DNA of 64,000 nt from assembly GCF_003569765.1 (NCBI RefSeq), contig NZ_QXMG01000020.1:23872-87871 (forward strand), in the 5' to 3' direction. How positions within the stretch are numbered: position 1 is the first letter of the stretch; the number at the start of each line of letters is the position of its first letter. Shown piece by piece: positions 54,145 to 63,530 of this stretch. The notes below the pieces were generated by a model. That model saw only the letters and a list, made by a program, of their open reading frames with translations. It was not told the origin of the DNA and did not search any database. The translations under genes and the position numbers were made by a program. The DNA is from Caldimonas tepidiphila (lineage in GTDB: Bacteria; Pseudomonadota; Gammaproteobacteria; Burkholderiales; Burkholderiaceae_C).

Positions 54145-54765
54145 CAGGCCGAGCGCGGCCGGGTCGCCGCGGCCGAGCCGCACCAGCTCCGCCTCGCCGC
54201 TGCTGAGGTCGATCACCGTGGTGGGCTCCATCGCGCAGGCGCCCGCGTCCACCACCGCCTGGATCTGGCGCTCGAAGCGCGCGCGGATCTCCTGCGGGTC
54301 GTTCAGCGGCTCGGTCTCGCCCGGCGGGATCAGCGTCGTCGCGAGCAGCGGCTCGCCGAAGACCGACAGCAGCTCCTGCGCCACGCCGTGCTCGGGCACG
54401 CGCAGCCCGATCGTGCGCCGCGAGGGGTGCGACACGCGCCGCGGCACCTCCTTGGTCGCCTCGAGGATGAAGGTGTAGGGGCCGGGCGTCGCCAGCTTCA
54501 GCAGCCGGTACTGGCGGTTGTCCACGCGCGCGTAGTTGGCGAGCTCGGACAGGTCGCGGCACAGCAGCGTCAGGTGGTGCCGGTCGTCGACGCCGCGGAT
54601 GCGGCGCAGGTTCTCGGCCGCGGTCTTGTCGTCGAGGTGGCAGACCAGCGCGTAGCTGGAGTCGGTCGGGATCGCGGCGATGCCGCCGGCGTGCAGGATC
54701 TGCGCCGCCTGCTTCAGCAGCCGCGGCTGCGGATTGTCCGGATGGACTTCGAAGTACTGGGCCAT
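54136..54765 (-). CDS. yciO: YciO/Sua5 family protein (threonylcarbamoyl-AMP synthase-like)
   Basis: 209 aa. The YrdC-like fold carries KQAAQILHAGGIAAIPTDSSYALVC, DRHHLTLLCRDLSELANYA and TPGPYTFILEATKEVPRR, the hallmark of YciO rather than TsaC. Homologues bind nucleotides and RNA; a role in tRNA t6A formation is possible but TsaC usually does that. Convergent with the glutaredoxin-like gene. Confidence 0.88.
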   Translation of the reverse strand: MAQYFEVHPDNPQPRLLKQAAQILHAGGIAAIPTDSSYALVCHLDDKTAAENLRRIRGVDDRHHLTLLCRDLSELANYARVDNRQYRLLKLATPGPYTFILEATKEVPRRVSHPSRRTIGLRVPEHGVAQELLSVFGEPLLATTLIPPGETEPLNDPQEIRARFERQIQAVVDAGACAMEPTTVIDLSSGEAELVRLGRGDPAALGLSA

Positions 54766-54826
54766 GCGCCGATTGTGCGGGAAGCGCCCCGCGCGCTGCC
54801 TGACATCCCCGGGCGTGCCGGCGGCT

Positions 54827-55771
54827 TCACTCGGCCGCGGGGCGTGCGGCCCCGTGCCCCGGGGCGGCCGGCACGGGCCGGGCCGCGGGGGGCGGGCGCC
54901 AGTTGAGCGCCGCCGACGCGCCGCCGCAGGCGGCGACCACCGCCATGCCGACCCAGGCCCAGCCGTCCGGCACGTGGCCGAGCAGGGCCCAGCTCGCCGC
55001 GGCGGCGACGGCGATCTGCGCGTAGATGAAGGGCATCAGCGTCGCGGTCGGCGCGAAGCCGAGCGCGAGGATCAGGAACAGGTGGCCCGCGGTACCCAGC
55101 AGCCCGATGCCGGCGAGCAGCGCGAGGTGCTGCGGCGCGGCGGCGGCCAGCACCGCCAGCGGCTCCACCGGGCTCGCCCACAGCAGCGGCAGCAGCAGCG
55201 CGGTGCCGATGAGCCCGGTGTAGAAGTGCGTCGTGTACGGGTCCTCCATGCCGGCGAGCTTGCTGGTGAGCACCTGGAAGCTCGCGTACGAGAAGGCGCC
55301 GGTCAGCGGGAGCAGCACCGCCCAGCCGAACAGCCCGCTGCCCGGCCGGATCACGATCAGCGCGCCGGCGAAGCCGCCGCACACCAGCAGCCAGCGCAGC
55401 CGCGTCACGCGCTCGCGCAGCAGCCAGCCGGCCAGCAGCGTGACGACCACCGGCGTCAGCATGCCGATCGCGGTGAACTCGGCCACCGGCAGGTACTGCA
55501 CGCCGAAGAAGGAGGTGCCGCTCGTGAACAGCAGCAGCGCGCCGCGCACGAGCTGGAACTTCGGGTGCTGCGTGCGGAAGGCCTGCCGGCCGCCGCGCCG
55601 CAGCAGCCAGACGGACATCACCAGCGCCTGCGTGGCGTAGCGCAGCGTCAGCACCAGCAGCACCGGCACGAAGGCGCCGACGTACTTGACGCTCGTGTCC
55701 ATCGTGCCGAAGCAAAGCGCCATCAGCAGGATCAGCGCGATGCCGAGCCCGGGGCGGTGGCGGCGGTTCAC
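54827..55771 (-). CDS. EamA-family drug/metabolite transporter
   Basis: 314 aa from a GTG start. Ten predicted membrane helices in two EamA repeats, e.g. LGIALILLMALCFGTMDTSV near the start and FAPTATLMPFIYAQIAVAAA near the end. DMT-family exporters move amino acids, nucleotide-related compounds or drugs; the substrate is unknown. Downstream yciO is 61 bp away on the same strand. Confidence 0.9.
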   Translation of the reverse strand: MNRRHRPGLGIALILLMALCFGTMDTSVKYVGAFVPVLLVLTLRYATQALVMSVWLLRRGGRQAFRTQHPKFQLVRGALLLFTSGTSFFGVQYLPVAEFTAIGMLTPVVVTLLAGWLLRERVTRLRWLLVCGGFAGALIVIRPGSGLFGWAVLLPLTGAFSYASFQVLTSKLAGMEDPYTTHFYTGLIGTALLLPLLWASPVEPLAVLAAAAPQHLALLAGIGLLGTAGHLFLILALGFAPTATLMPFIYAQIAVAAAASWALLGHVPDGWAWVGMAVVAACGGASAALNWRPPPAARPVPAAPGHGAARPAAE

Positions 55772-55832
55772 GCGGCGCCCCGCGCGGCGCGGCGCACCCG
55801 CGGCCCGCGGGGGCGGCGGTCGCTGCCGTGCA

Positions 55833-56699
55833 TCAGGGCCGGTGGATGCGGTCGGCCAGCGCCTCCCACACCGGGGACAGCGACGCGTTCAGGTGCGGCA
55901 GCATGCCGAGGTCGGCATGGCTCTCCTCGGGCGAGTGGAAGTCCGAGCCGCGCGAGGCGAGCAGGTCGAACTCGCGCGCCATGTCGCCGTACTTGGCGAA
56001 CTCCTGCGCGGTGTGGCTGCCGGTGACGACCTCGACGCCGCGGCCGCCGTGCTCGCGGAACTCGGAGAACAGCGCGTACTCCTCGTTCGCGGTGAAGCGG
56101 TAGCGGCCCGGGTGCGCGATCACGGCAATGCCGCCGGCCTCGCGGATCCAGCGCACCGCGTCGCCGAGCGCGGCCCAGCGGTGCGGCACGTAGCCGGGCT
56201 TGCCCTCGGTCAGGTACTTGCGGAAGACCTCGTAGGTGTCGCGGCAGACGCCGGCCTCGACCAGGTGGCGCGCGAAGTGCGTGCGCGAGATCAGGTCCGG
56301 GTTGCCGACGTACTTCAGCGCGCCCTCGTAGGCGCCCTCGATGCCGGCCTGCGCGAGGCTCGCGGCCATCTCGCGCGCGCGCTGCTCGCGCCCGCCGCGG
56401 GTGCGCTTCAGGCCCTCGACCAGCCCGGGGTGATCCGGATCGAAGCCGAGGCCGACGATGTGCACCGTCTCGCCGCCGAAGGTCACCGAGATCTCGGCGC
56501 CGCAGAGGTAGGGCAGGCCCAGCGCCAGCGCCGCGTCGCGCGCGCGGTGCTGGCCGCCGACCTCGTCGTGATCGGTGAGGGCCCAGAGTTCGACGCCCCG
56601 CGCCACCGCGCGCTCCGCGAGCGCCTCCGGTGTCAGCGTGCCGTCGGAGACGCAGGAGTGGCTGTGCAGGTCGGCGTTCTTGATGTTCACGGGGCTCAT
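55833..56699 (-). CDS. PHP-domain phosphoesterase (RNase AM/TrpH-like)
   Basis: 288 aa from ATG 56699. PHP metal motifs DLHSHSCVSDG at residue ~10, WALTDHDEV, VIAHPGRYRF and GSDFHSPEE are all there. The E. coli homologue hydrolyses 3',5'-nucleoside bisphosphates and trims 5' ends of RNA. Complete, cytoplasmic. It lies 61 bp upstream of the EamA gene on the same strand. Confidence 0.9.
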   Translation of the reverse strand: MSPVNIKNADLHSHSCVSDGTLTPEALAERAVARGVELWALTDHDEVGGQHRARDAALALGLPYLCGAEISVTFGGETVHIVGLGFDPDHPGLVEGLKRTRGGREQRAREMAASLAQAGIEGAYEGALKYVGNPDLISRTHFARHLVEAGVCRDTYEVFRKYLTEGKPGYVPHRWAALGDAVRWIREAGGIAVIAHPGRYRFTANEEYALFSEFREHGGRGVEVVTGSHTAQEFAKYGDMAREFDLLASRGSDFHSPEESHADLGMLPHLNASLSPVWEALADRIHRP

Positions 56700-56784
56700 T
56701 GTAGGAAGGCGGCCGCCAGCCTGCCGCGGCGCGAGGATTGGCGGGGAAGGGCCCGGGGCGATGCGCGCCCCGGCCACGGCGTTC

Positions 56785-57933
56785 TCAGCGCTCCAGCCGG
56801 ATCAGCCGGCCGTCGCTGCTGTCGGTGAGCAGGTAGAGCCAGCCGTCGGGGCCCTGGCGCACGTCGCGGATGCGCTCGTTGAGCCGCGGCAGCAGCTCCT
56901 CCTCGCCGGTGACGCGCTCGCCGTCGAGCGTCAGGCGCAGCAGCCGCTGCGCGCGCAGCGTGCCGACGACGAGGCTGCCCTTCCAGCCGGGATAGCGCTC
57001 GCTCGTCACGAAGGCCATGCCGCTCGGCGCGACCGAGGGCGGCCCCCACTGCTTCAGCGGCGTCTCGAAGCCCGGCTGCGGCGGGTTCCTGCCGATCGCG
57101 CGACCGCTGCCGTACTCGCCGCCGGAGGTGACGAGCGGCCAGCCGTAGTTGCCGCCGGCGCGCACGACGTTGACCTCGTCGCCGCCCTGCGGCCCGTGCT
57201 CGTGCGCCCACAGCGCGCCGCTCTCGGGGTGCAGCGCCGCGCCCTGCACGTTGCGGTGGCCGAGGCTCCAGATCTCCGGGCGCGCGCCGTCGCGGCCGGC
57301 GAAGGGGTTGTCCTGCGGCACGCTGCCGTCGGCCTCGATGCGCACGATCTTGCCGATGTGGTTCGACAGGTCCTGCGCCGCGTCGCGGCGCGAGAAGCGG
57401 TCGCCCAGGGTCACGAACAGCCGCCCGTCGCGCGCGAACACGAGCCGCGAGCCGAAGTGCAGGCTGCCGTCCGCCTTCGGCTGCTGCCGGAAGATCACGC
57501 GCAGCTCGGCCAGGCGCTCGCCGTCGAGGCGCGCGCGCGCCACCGCGGTGCCGTTGCCGCCGCCGCTCTCGGCCGGCTCGCTGTAGCTGAAGTAGATCAG
57601 CCGGTTCTCGTCGAACTTCGGGTCCGGCACCACGTCGAGCAGGCCGCCCTGGCCGCCGGCGTCGATCTTCGGCAGGCCGGCGATCGGCGCGCCGAGCCGG
57701 CCGTCGGCGCCGACCACGCGCAGCCGCCCCGGCCGCTCGGTGACGAGCATGCGGCCGTCGGGCAGGAAGGCGAGGCTCCAGGGGTTCTGCAGCCCGCGCG
57801 CGACGGTGACGGTCTTCAGCGTGCCGGCGGGCTGGGCCGCGGCCGGCGGCGCGATCGATGCCGACAGGGCGGCCAGCAGCACGGCGGCGGCGGGCCGCAG
57901 GGCACGACGCCGGCCGGGGAGGGGGGCTTGCAT
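56785..57933 (-). CDS. PQQ-dependent aldose sugar dehydrogenase, secreted
   Basis: 382 aa from ATG 57933 (AGGAGATC upstream). A signal peptide (AAAVLLAALSASIAPPAAAQ) directs it to the periplasm. The six-bladed propeller is recognised by GLQNPWSLAFLPDGRMLVTERPG, RLVFARDGRLFVTLGDRF, WSLGHRNVQGAALHP and EHGPQGGDEVN, which supply PQQ and calcium ligands in YliI/Asd-type enzymes. It would oxidise sugars with electrons to the respiratory chain, if PQQ is available; no pqq genes are in the window. A paralog lies just upstream. Confidence 0.9.
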   Translation of the reverse strand: MQAPLPGRRRALRPAAAVLLAALSASIAPPAAAQPAGTLKTVTVARGLQNPWSLAFLPDGRMLVTERPGRLRVVGADGRLGAPIAGLPKIDAGGQGGLLDVVPDPKFDENRLIYFSYSEPAESGGGNGTAVARARLDGERLAELRVIFRQQPKADGSLHFGSRLVFARDGRLFVTLGDRFSRRDAAQDLSNHIGKIVRIEADGSVPQDNPFAGRDGARPEIWSLGHRNVQGAALHPESGALWAHEHGPQGGDEVNVVRAGGNYGWPLVTSGGEYGSGRAIGRNPPQPGFETPLKQWGPPSVAPSGMAFVTSERYPGWKGSLVVGTLRAQRLLRLTLDGERVTGEEELLPRLNERIRDVRQGPDGWLYLLTDSSDGRLIRLER

Positions 57934-58018
57934 CCGGGGATCTCCTTGCGGGAACAGGCAGGAAGCGCAGTGTCGCGCAGCCGGCGCGGAGCCGGCATGC
58001 CGGCCCGCGTGCGGCCCC

Positions 58019-59212
58019 TCAGGGATCGAGGCGCAGGATGCGGCCCTCGCGCGCGTCGGTGAGCAGGTAGAGGCGGCCGTCGGGCCCCTGGCGCACGTCG
58101 CGGATGCGCTCGCCGCGCTCGGCGAACATCGAGGCGCGGCCGCTCACCTCGTTGCCCCGCAGCTCGAGCCGCCACAGCGAGCGCGACGCGAGCCCGCCGA
58201 GCAGCGCCTGGCCGCGCCACTGCGGATAGCGCTCGCTCGTGACGAAGGCGAGGCCGCTCGGCCCGATCCGGGTCTGCATCCAGTCGAACAGCGGCGGCTC
58301 CATGCCGGGCAGGTTCTCCCGCGAGCCGATCGGCGCGCAGGTGCTGTACTCGCAGCCGCTGGTCACGCGCGGCCAGCCGTAGTTGCCGCTGGCGCGCACG
58401 ATGTTGAGCTCGTCGCCGCCCTGCGGGCCGTGCTCGGAGGCCCACAGCTCGCCGGTGTCCGGGTGCAGCGCCGCGCCCTGCACGTTGCGGTGGCCCCAGC
58501 TCCAGATCTCGGGCCGCGCGCCGGCGCGGCCGACGAAGGGGTTGTCCGCCGGCACCCGGCCGTCGGCCTCGATGCGCACGATCTTGCCGATGTGGTTCGA
58601 CAGGTCCTGCGCGTCGTCGCGGCGCGTGTAGCGGTCGCCGAGCGTCACGAACAGCCGGCCGTCGCGCGCGAACACGAGCCGCGAGCCGTAGTGGCGCGGG
58701 TCGTCCACCTTCGGCTGCTGGCGGAAGATCACCTGCACGTCCTCCAGCCGCCGCGCATCCGCGCTGAGCCGCCCGCGCGCCACCGCGGTGCCGCTCAGGG
58801 CGGCCTCGGCGCCGCTGCCGGCTTCCGCATAGGACCAGTAGACGAGGCGGCTGCCCGCGAAGTCGGGCGCCAGCGCGACGTCGAGCAGCCCGCCATTGCC
58901 CTCGGCAAGCACCGGGGGCAGGCCCTCGATCGGCGCGCCGACGCGGCTGCCGTCGGCCTCGACGATGCGCAGCCGCCCCGGCTTCTCGGTCACCAGCATG
59001 CGGCCGTCCGGCAGCCAGGTCATCGCCCAGGGCGACTCCAGCCCGCTCGCGTGCACGCGCACCTCGGGCAGGGTGGCGGTCGGCTGCGAGGTCGTCGGCG
59101 CGTCGGAGCCGCCCCCGCCTCCACAGCCGGCGAGCAGCGCCGCGGCGAGCAGCGCGGCGCCTGCGGCGGGCAGGCACCGGGACTTCGGGAAAAGGTACGG
59201 AAGGAGGGACAT
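58019..59212 (-). CDS. PQQ-dependent sugar dehydrogenase paralog, lipoprotein
   Basis: 397 aa from ATG 59212. The signal ends in a lipobox (LLAGC) followed by a Gly run, so this copy is lipid-anchored, unlike its soluble neighbour 85 bp downstream. Propeller motifs are the same: GLESPWAMTWLPDGRMLVTE, FARDGRLFVTLGDRYTRRDD, WSWGHRNVQGAALHPDTG and EHGPQGGDELN. It has two extra Cys (GCEYSTCAP) that may form a disulfide. The pair arose by tandem duplication. Confidence 0.9.
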   Translation of the reverse strand: MSLLPYLFPKSRCLPAAGAALLAAALLAGCGGGGGSDAPTTSQPTATLPEVRVHASGLESPWAMTWLPDGRMLVTEKPGRLRIVEADGSRVGAPIEGLPPVLAEGNGGLLDVALAPDFAGSRLVYWSYAEAGSGAEAALSGTAVARGRLSADARRLEDVQVIFRQQPKVDDPRHYGSRLVFARDGRLFVTLGDRYTRRDDAQDLSNHIGKIVRIEADGRVPADNPFVGRAGARPEIWSWGHRNVQGAALHPDTGELWASEHGPQGGDELNIVRASGNYGWPRVTSGCEYSTCAPIGSRENLPGMEPPLFDWMQTRIGPSGLAFVTSERYPQWRGQALLGGLASRSLWRLELRGNEVSGRASMFAERGERIRDVRQGPDGRLYLLTDAREGRILRLDP

Positions 59213-59322
59213 GGCGCGTCTCCGCGGCTCGTCGGGATGAGCTTCGTACATCCTCCCGGGCAAGCCGCATGCCCTGCAGGCGGGGCGTTTCCCCGGCCAG
59301 GGCCGGCGCACAGCGCGCCGAC

Positions 59323-61044
59323 TCACTGCCCGATCGGCAGCGCCTCCTGCACGACGAACTGCACCCGCTGCTGCCCGTTGAACTCGTCGGCGGCGATGCG
59401 GTAGGCCATCACCACCCGGTTCGGCAGCGGCTCGACACGGCCGAACCAGATCGCGTCGCGCAGGCTGCCGCCGTGGCGCAGCGTCAGCTTCAGGTGCCGC
59501 TCGCCGACCACGCGCTGGGCCACCACCTCGACCTCGTCGCGGAAGGTCGGCGCCTCGAAGGCCTGGCCCCAGACCTCCTGCTCGAGCAGCTGCGCGACCT
59601 CGGGGCGGATCCACTGCGGCTCGAGCGGCCCGTCGGTCGCCACGGTGCGCGCGAGCAGCGCCGCGTCCAGCCATTCGCGAGCCACCTGCTGGAAGGCCGC
59701 GTCGAAGGTGTCGAAGTCCTCCTCGGCGATCGTCGCGCCGGCGGCCATCGCGTGGCCGCCGAACTTCCTCAGCACGCCGGGGTGGCGCTTGCTGACGAGG
59801 TCGAGCGCGTCGCGCAGGTGAAAGCCCGGGATCGAGCGGCCCGAGCCCTTCAGGAAACCGTCCTGCCCGAGCGCGAACACGAAGGTCGGCCGGTGCAGCT
59901 TGTCCTTCAGCCGGGAGGCCACGATGCCGACCACGCCTTCGTGGAAGTCCGGGTCGAACAGCGCCACGGCCGGCGGCGGCTCGTCCTCGGGCATCAGTGT
60001 CTCCAGCAGCATCTCGGCCTGCTCGCGCATGCCGGCCTCGACGTCGCGGCGCTCGCGGTTGATCGCGTCGAGCGTGCGCGCGAGCTCGGCCGCGCGCGCC
60101 GCGTCGTCGGTCAGCAGGCACTCGATGCCGAGCGTCATGTCGGCGAGCCGCCCGGCGGCGTTGATGCGCGGGCCCAGGGCGAAGCCGAAGTCGAAGGCGC
60201 CGGCCTTGCGCGCGTCGCGCCCGGCGGCGGTAAACAGCGCCGCGACTCCCGCGTGCATGCGCCCGGCGCGGATGCGCTTCAAGCCCTGCGCGACGAGACG
60301 GCGGTTGTTCGCGTCGAGCTTCACCACGTCGGCGACGGTGCCGAGCGCGACGAGGTCGAGCAGCGCGTCGAGCCGCGGCTGCCGGTCGGCCGGGAAGGCG
60401 CCGCGCGCGCGCAGCTCGGCCCGCAGCGCGAGCAGCACGTAGAAGATCACGCCGACGCCGGCGATGTTCTTGCTTGGGAAGGCGCAGCCGGGCTGGTTCG
60501 GGTTCACGATCACCTCGGCCTCGGGCAGCACCACCGCGTCGTCCACCACCGCCGGCAGGTGGTGGTCGGTGACGAGCACCTGAAGGCCCTTGTCGCGGGC
60601 GTGCGCCACGCCCGCGAGGCTCGCGATGCCGTTGTCGACCGTGATCAGCACGTCGGGACGCTTGGCGAGCGCGAGGTCGACGATCGCGGGCGTGAGCCCG
60701 TAGCCGTGGATCGCGCGGTCGGGCACCACGTAGGCGAGCGTGTCGGGCGCCGCACCGAGCAGCGCGAGGCCGCGCAGCGCGACGGCGCAGGCGGTGGCGC
60801 CGTCGCAGTCGTAGTCGGCGATCACGCACAGGCGCTGTCGCCTGCCGATCGCGTCGGCGAGCAGCCGCGCGGCGGCGGCGCCGTGCAGCAGGTCCGGCGG
60901 CAGCAGCTTGCCCAGCGAATCGTCGAGCTCGTCCTTGCTGCGGATGCCGCGCGCGGCATAGAGGCGCGCGAGCAGCGGGTGGACGCCGGCCTGCTCCAGC
61001 GCCCAGGCGGCGCGCGGCGGGATCTCGCGGACGGTGATGTTCAT
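59323..61044 (-). CDS. recJ: Single-stranded-DNA-specific exonuclease RecJ
   Basis: 573 aa from ATG 61044, normal length. A 5'-3' ssDNA exonuclease in recombination and mismatch repair. DHH motifs: VIADYDCDGATA (~75-86), VLITVDNGIASL, VTDHHLPA, then the DHHA1 part with GRSIPGFHLRDAL and GGHAMAAGATI. The frame is open upstream as well, but MNITVREIPPRAAW is the natural start. It follows the next gene by 17 bp and is probably co-transcribed with it. Confidence 0.95.
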   Translation of the reverse strand: MNITVREIPPRAAWALEQAGVHPLLARLYAARGIRSKDELDDSLGKLLPPDLLHGAAAARLLADAIGRRQRLCVIADYDCDGATACAVALRGLALLGAAPDTLAYVVPDRAIHGYGLTPAIVDLALAKRPDVLITVDNGIASLAGVAHARDKGLQVLVTDHHLPAVVDDAVVLPEAEVIVNPNQPGCAFPSKNIAGVGVIFYVLLALRAELRARGAFPADRQPRLDALLDLVALGTVADVVKLDANNRRLVAQGLKRIRAGRMHAGVAALFTAAGRDARKAGAFDFGFALGPRINAAGRLADMTLGIECLLTDDAARAAELARTLDAINRERRDVEAGMREQAEMLLETLMPEDEPPPAVALFDPDFHEGVVGIVASRLKDKLHRPTFVFALGQDGFLKGSGRSIPGFHLRDALDLVSKRHPGVLRKFGGHAMAAGATIAEEDFDTFDAAFQQVAREWLDAALLARTVATDGPLEPQWIRPEVAQLLEQEVWGQAFEAPTFRDEVEVVAQRVVGERHLKLTLRHGGSLRDAIWFGRVEPLPNRVVMAYRIAADEFNGQQRVQFVVQEALPIGQ

Positions 61045-61061
61045 GGTCGGTTCTTCTTCCT

Positions 61062-61994
61062 TCACAGGCCGAGCAGCACGTCGGCCGGCTCGACGGTCCT
61101 GAAGCGTCCCGCCAGCCGCGCCAGCAGCCCGCGCGACTGCGGCTCGAAGCGCTGCGCGGCGCGCTCGCCGCACAGCGTCAGCGCCACCGCCTCGCCGCGC
61201 GAGAGCGCCGCGCGCGCGTCGGCGAGCGGTCCGGCGTCGAGCGCCGCCCAGGCCTCGGCCCAGCCGGCCCAGTCGTCCTGCAGCAGCGGCGCGCGCAGCC
61301 GCTCGTCGACGACCAGGTCCGCGGCGGGCCGCGCCGGCTGGTGGCGGCCGCAGCCGCTGAGCCAGAACGAGTTGACCGGCAGCAGCCCGGCCTCGGCGCG
61401 CCGGTCGCTCGACGGGTGCACGTAGAGCGTCATCTGCATCTCGGCCTGCAGCCGCCGGATCAGGCGCACCTGCGGATGGTCGCTCAGCCACGTGTCGACG
61501 TTGCGGCCGATCACGCGGTCGAGCGAGGCGGTGGGCAGCCCGGCGAGCGACTCGTGCGCCGCGTACCAGCGCAGCGGCGCGCCCCAGTGCAGCGCCCAGC
61601 CCTCGGACTCGAACAGCGGCGCGACCAGCGCGAACAGCTCGCGCGACGCCGCCTCGTCGAGCGCGAGCGCCTCGGGCGGCAGCAGCGAGACCTGGTCGGT
61701 GCCGACATGCCAGTGCGCCGGCGTCAGCAGCCCCCAGGCCTGCGTGCCGGGATCGATCCCGTCGCGCTCGGCGAGGTGGGCGCCCCAGGGCAGTTCGCCC
61801 GCGGGCGCCTGCCAGCCGAACAGGGCGGCCAAGGCGCGCTCGTGCGGCGCGTCGAGCGTGAATTCGTCGGCCTCGTCGCGCGCGGCGGGCGCCAGCGCCG
61901 CGAGCAGCGCGGCGAGGTTCGGCAGGCGCAGCTCGCGCAGGGCGTGGCGGCCCGCCTCGGACAGCGCCGAGGCGTGGGGGATGAGCAGGTGCAT
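61062..61994 (-). CDS. Conserved protein, phosphoglycerate mutase-like
   Basis: 310 aa. It starts MHLLIPHASALSEAGRHAL and contains PWGAHLAERDGIDPG, HWHVGTDQVSL and NSFWLSGCGRH. I recognise it as the conserved gene that precedes recJ in many betaproteobacteria and is often labelled phosphoglycerate mutase or regulatory protein, but the catalytic motifs of iPGM are not evident. Cytoplasmic; function unproven. Confidence 0.7.
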   Translation of the reverse strand: MHLLIPHASALSEAGRHALRELRLPNLAALLAALAPAARDEADEFTLDAPHERALAALFGWQAPAGELPWGAHLAERDGIDPGTQAWGLLTPAHWHVGTDQVSLLPPEALALDEAASRELFALVAPLFESEGWALHWGAPLRWYAAHESLAGLPTASLDRVIGRNVDTWLSDHPQVRLIRRLQAEMQMTLYVHPSSDRRAEAGLLPVNSFWLSGCGRHQPARPAADLVVDERLRAPLLQDDWAGWAEAWAALDAGPLADARAALSRGEAVALTLCGERAAQRFEPQSRGLLARLAGRFRTVEPADVLLGL

Positions 61995-62060
61995 GGGGCG
62001 GGATTATCGGGGGCCGGCCGCGGTCCGGCGGCGCGCCCGGCACGGCCCGGGGAGAGCGCC

Positions 62061-62384
62061 TCAGCTCGTCTCGAGCAGCGGCGTCGCCTTCTGCGAGGAG
62101 ACGAAGATCATCGCGTCGGTCAGCGCGCGCACGTCGTGCTCCTCGCCCGGCTCGGTGAACAGGTAGTCGCCCGCGGCGAGCTCGACCTCGCCGAGCATCA
62201 CGAGGCCCGACAGCACCACCACCTCCTCGGTGCCCTGGTGCGCATGGCGCGGAAAGCGCGAGCCGGCGACCAGCCGCACCAGCGACGAGCGGCCGCCGCT
62301 GTCGTTGTTGCGGAACAGGCAGCGCTCGATGCCGGGGTAGGGGGTGGGCTGCCAGTCGCGCTGGGCGGTCTTGATCGCGAGCAT
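62061..62384 (-). CDS. Cupin-domain protein (ChrR-like)
   Basis: 107 aa from ATG 62384. A single small beta-barrel with the cupin motif RFPRHAHQGTEEVVVLSG, giving His/Glu metal ligands, and a second motif GDYLFTEPGEEHDV with His. It resembles the C-terminal cupin of ChrR anti-sigma factors, but the zinc-binding N-terminal part is missing, so it is not an anti-sigma factor as such. Role unknown. Confidence 0.85.
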   Translation of the reverse strand: MLAIKTAQRDWQPTPYPGIERCLFRNNDSGGRSSLVRLVAGSRFPRHAHQGTEEVVVLSGLVMLGEVELAAGDYLFTEPGEEHDVRALTDAMIFVSSQKATPLLETS

Positions 62385-62576
62385 CGGGGTCTCCTCGTCC
62401 GTCCTCAGGGGGCTTGTCCTTCGGGGCGCCGCGGCGTCGACGACGCGGTCGCATCCCGCAGTGGGCCACAGGAGGGCGCGGCACGCGCCCGGCAGGGGAA
62501 AACACGCAGGATGCGGCGGCGCGATCAGGTGCGCCGCTTGCCTGTCCCGGTCATCGCTACTTCCCCGGAGGCCATC

Positions 62577-62828
62577 ATGGACCTGATCACCTTGCTCATC
62601 GTCGGACTGGTCGCGGGCGTGCTCGCATCGCTGCTCGTCGGCGGCGTCGGGCTGCTCGGCGACATCGTGGTCGGCATCGTCGGCGCCTTCGTCGGCGGCT
62701 GGCTGTTCGACGCGCTCGACATCGGCACGCCCTTCGGCGGACTGGCGGGGACGATCTTCGTCGCGTTCGTCGGGGCGGTGGTGCTGCTGCTGTTGCTGCA
62801 CCTGGTCAGCCGGCGGCGGCGGATCTGA
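62577..62828 (+). CDS. GlsB/YeaQ/YmgE family membrane protein
   Basis: 83 aa, three membrane helices with Gly-rich faces (LIVGLVAGVLASLLVGG, then IVVGIVGAFVGGWLF, then a Leu-rich helix). CCGGAGG lies 7 bases before the ATG. Family members are small stress-induced inner-membrane proteins of unknown action, also labelled transglycosylase-associated. Confidence 0.88.
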   Translation: MDLITLLIVGLVAGVLASLLVGGVGLLGDIVVGIVGAFVGGWLFDALDIGTPFGGLAGTIFVAFVGAVVLLLLLHLVSRRRRI

Positions 62829-62863
62829 ATCCCCGGGCCGCCGGCGCCACGCTTGCGCCGAAA

Positions 62864-62896
62864 CGGCCCCGGTGCGCCGCAAGCGCGCCGGGGCCG
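62864..62896. terminator. Inverted repeat between convergent genes
   Basis: CGGCCCCGG and CCGGGGCCG form a 9-bp stem with a 15-base loop between the GlsB-type gene and the secreted protein gene. It lacks a T-run; Rho-independent termination is uncertain. Confidence 0.35.
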
Positions 62897-62972
62897 TGAT
62901 CCGGCGGCGGGGTTTCCCGGCGCGGCATTCGGCCGCCCGCCGCGGCGGTCCGGGCCCCGCACGATCGTCGGA

Positions 62973-63530
62973 TTACTGGCCCGCGTAGGGCAGCGAGGAA
63001 TGGTGCACGACGATGCGCAGCTTGCCGCTGTCGTCCTTGCGGAAGGTCCAGGTCTTGTCGACGACGGTGCGCTTGCCGCTCTTGTCGGTGATCGTCACGT
63101 TGCCCATCGTCGTGGCGATGTTGCCGTTGATCAGCATCGCGCTGTTGGCCACCTCGACCGCGCGCCAGCCCTTGAGCGCGAAGCCGCTGTCCTTCGGGAA
63201 GGCGGGGTTGCCGCCGACGAAATAGGCCAGCGCGCCCTCGCGCGTGGTGCGGAAGGTCTGCGGCGCCGCCGCCAGCGTCGGCTTGAACAGCACCGGGCCC
63301 GCCTGGTAGCCGTAGGCCGCGTCGATCACCGCCTCGGCCGTGGCCTTGGCGCGCGCGAAGCCGCCGGCCTCGTAGTCGAGCGCGATCTTCACCAGGGCGT
63401 CGCCCCAGGCCTTCTGAGCGGCCAGCACCTCGGCCTCGGTGATGTTGCTGTTGGCGACCGGCACGTTCGCATGGGCCAGACCTGCAACCAGGGCGAGGCC
63501 GAAGGCCGCGGATTTGATCGAGGCACGCAT
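62973..63530 (-). CDS. Secreted SnoaL/CaMKII-association-like protein
   Basis: 185 aa from ATG 63530. A signal peptide (SAAFGLALVAGLAHA) is followed by a domain containing EAEVLAAQKAWGDALV, YGYQAGPVLFKPTLAA, YFVGGNPAFPKDSGFALKGW and a final IVVHHSSLPYAGQ. This arrangement matches a cone-shaped alpha+beta (NTF2-like) family, sometimes mislabelled phosphoribosyl-AMP cyclohydrolase. It should act in the periplasm or outside; its ligand is unknown. A 200-bp upstream region carries two palindromes. Confidence 0.8.
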   Translation of the reverse strand: MRASIKSAAFGLALVAGLAHANVPVANSNITEAEVLAAQKAWGDALVKIALDYEAGGFARAKATAEAVIDAAYGYQAGPVLFKPTLAAAPQTFRTTREGALAYFVGGNPAFPKDSGFALKGWRAVEVANSAMLINGNIATTMGNVTITDKSGKRTVVDKTWTFRKDDSGKLRIVVHHSSLPYAGQ

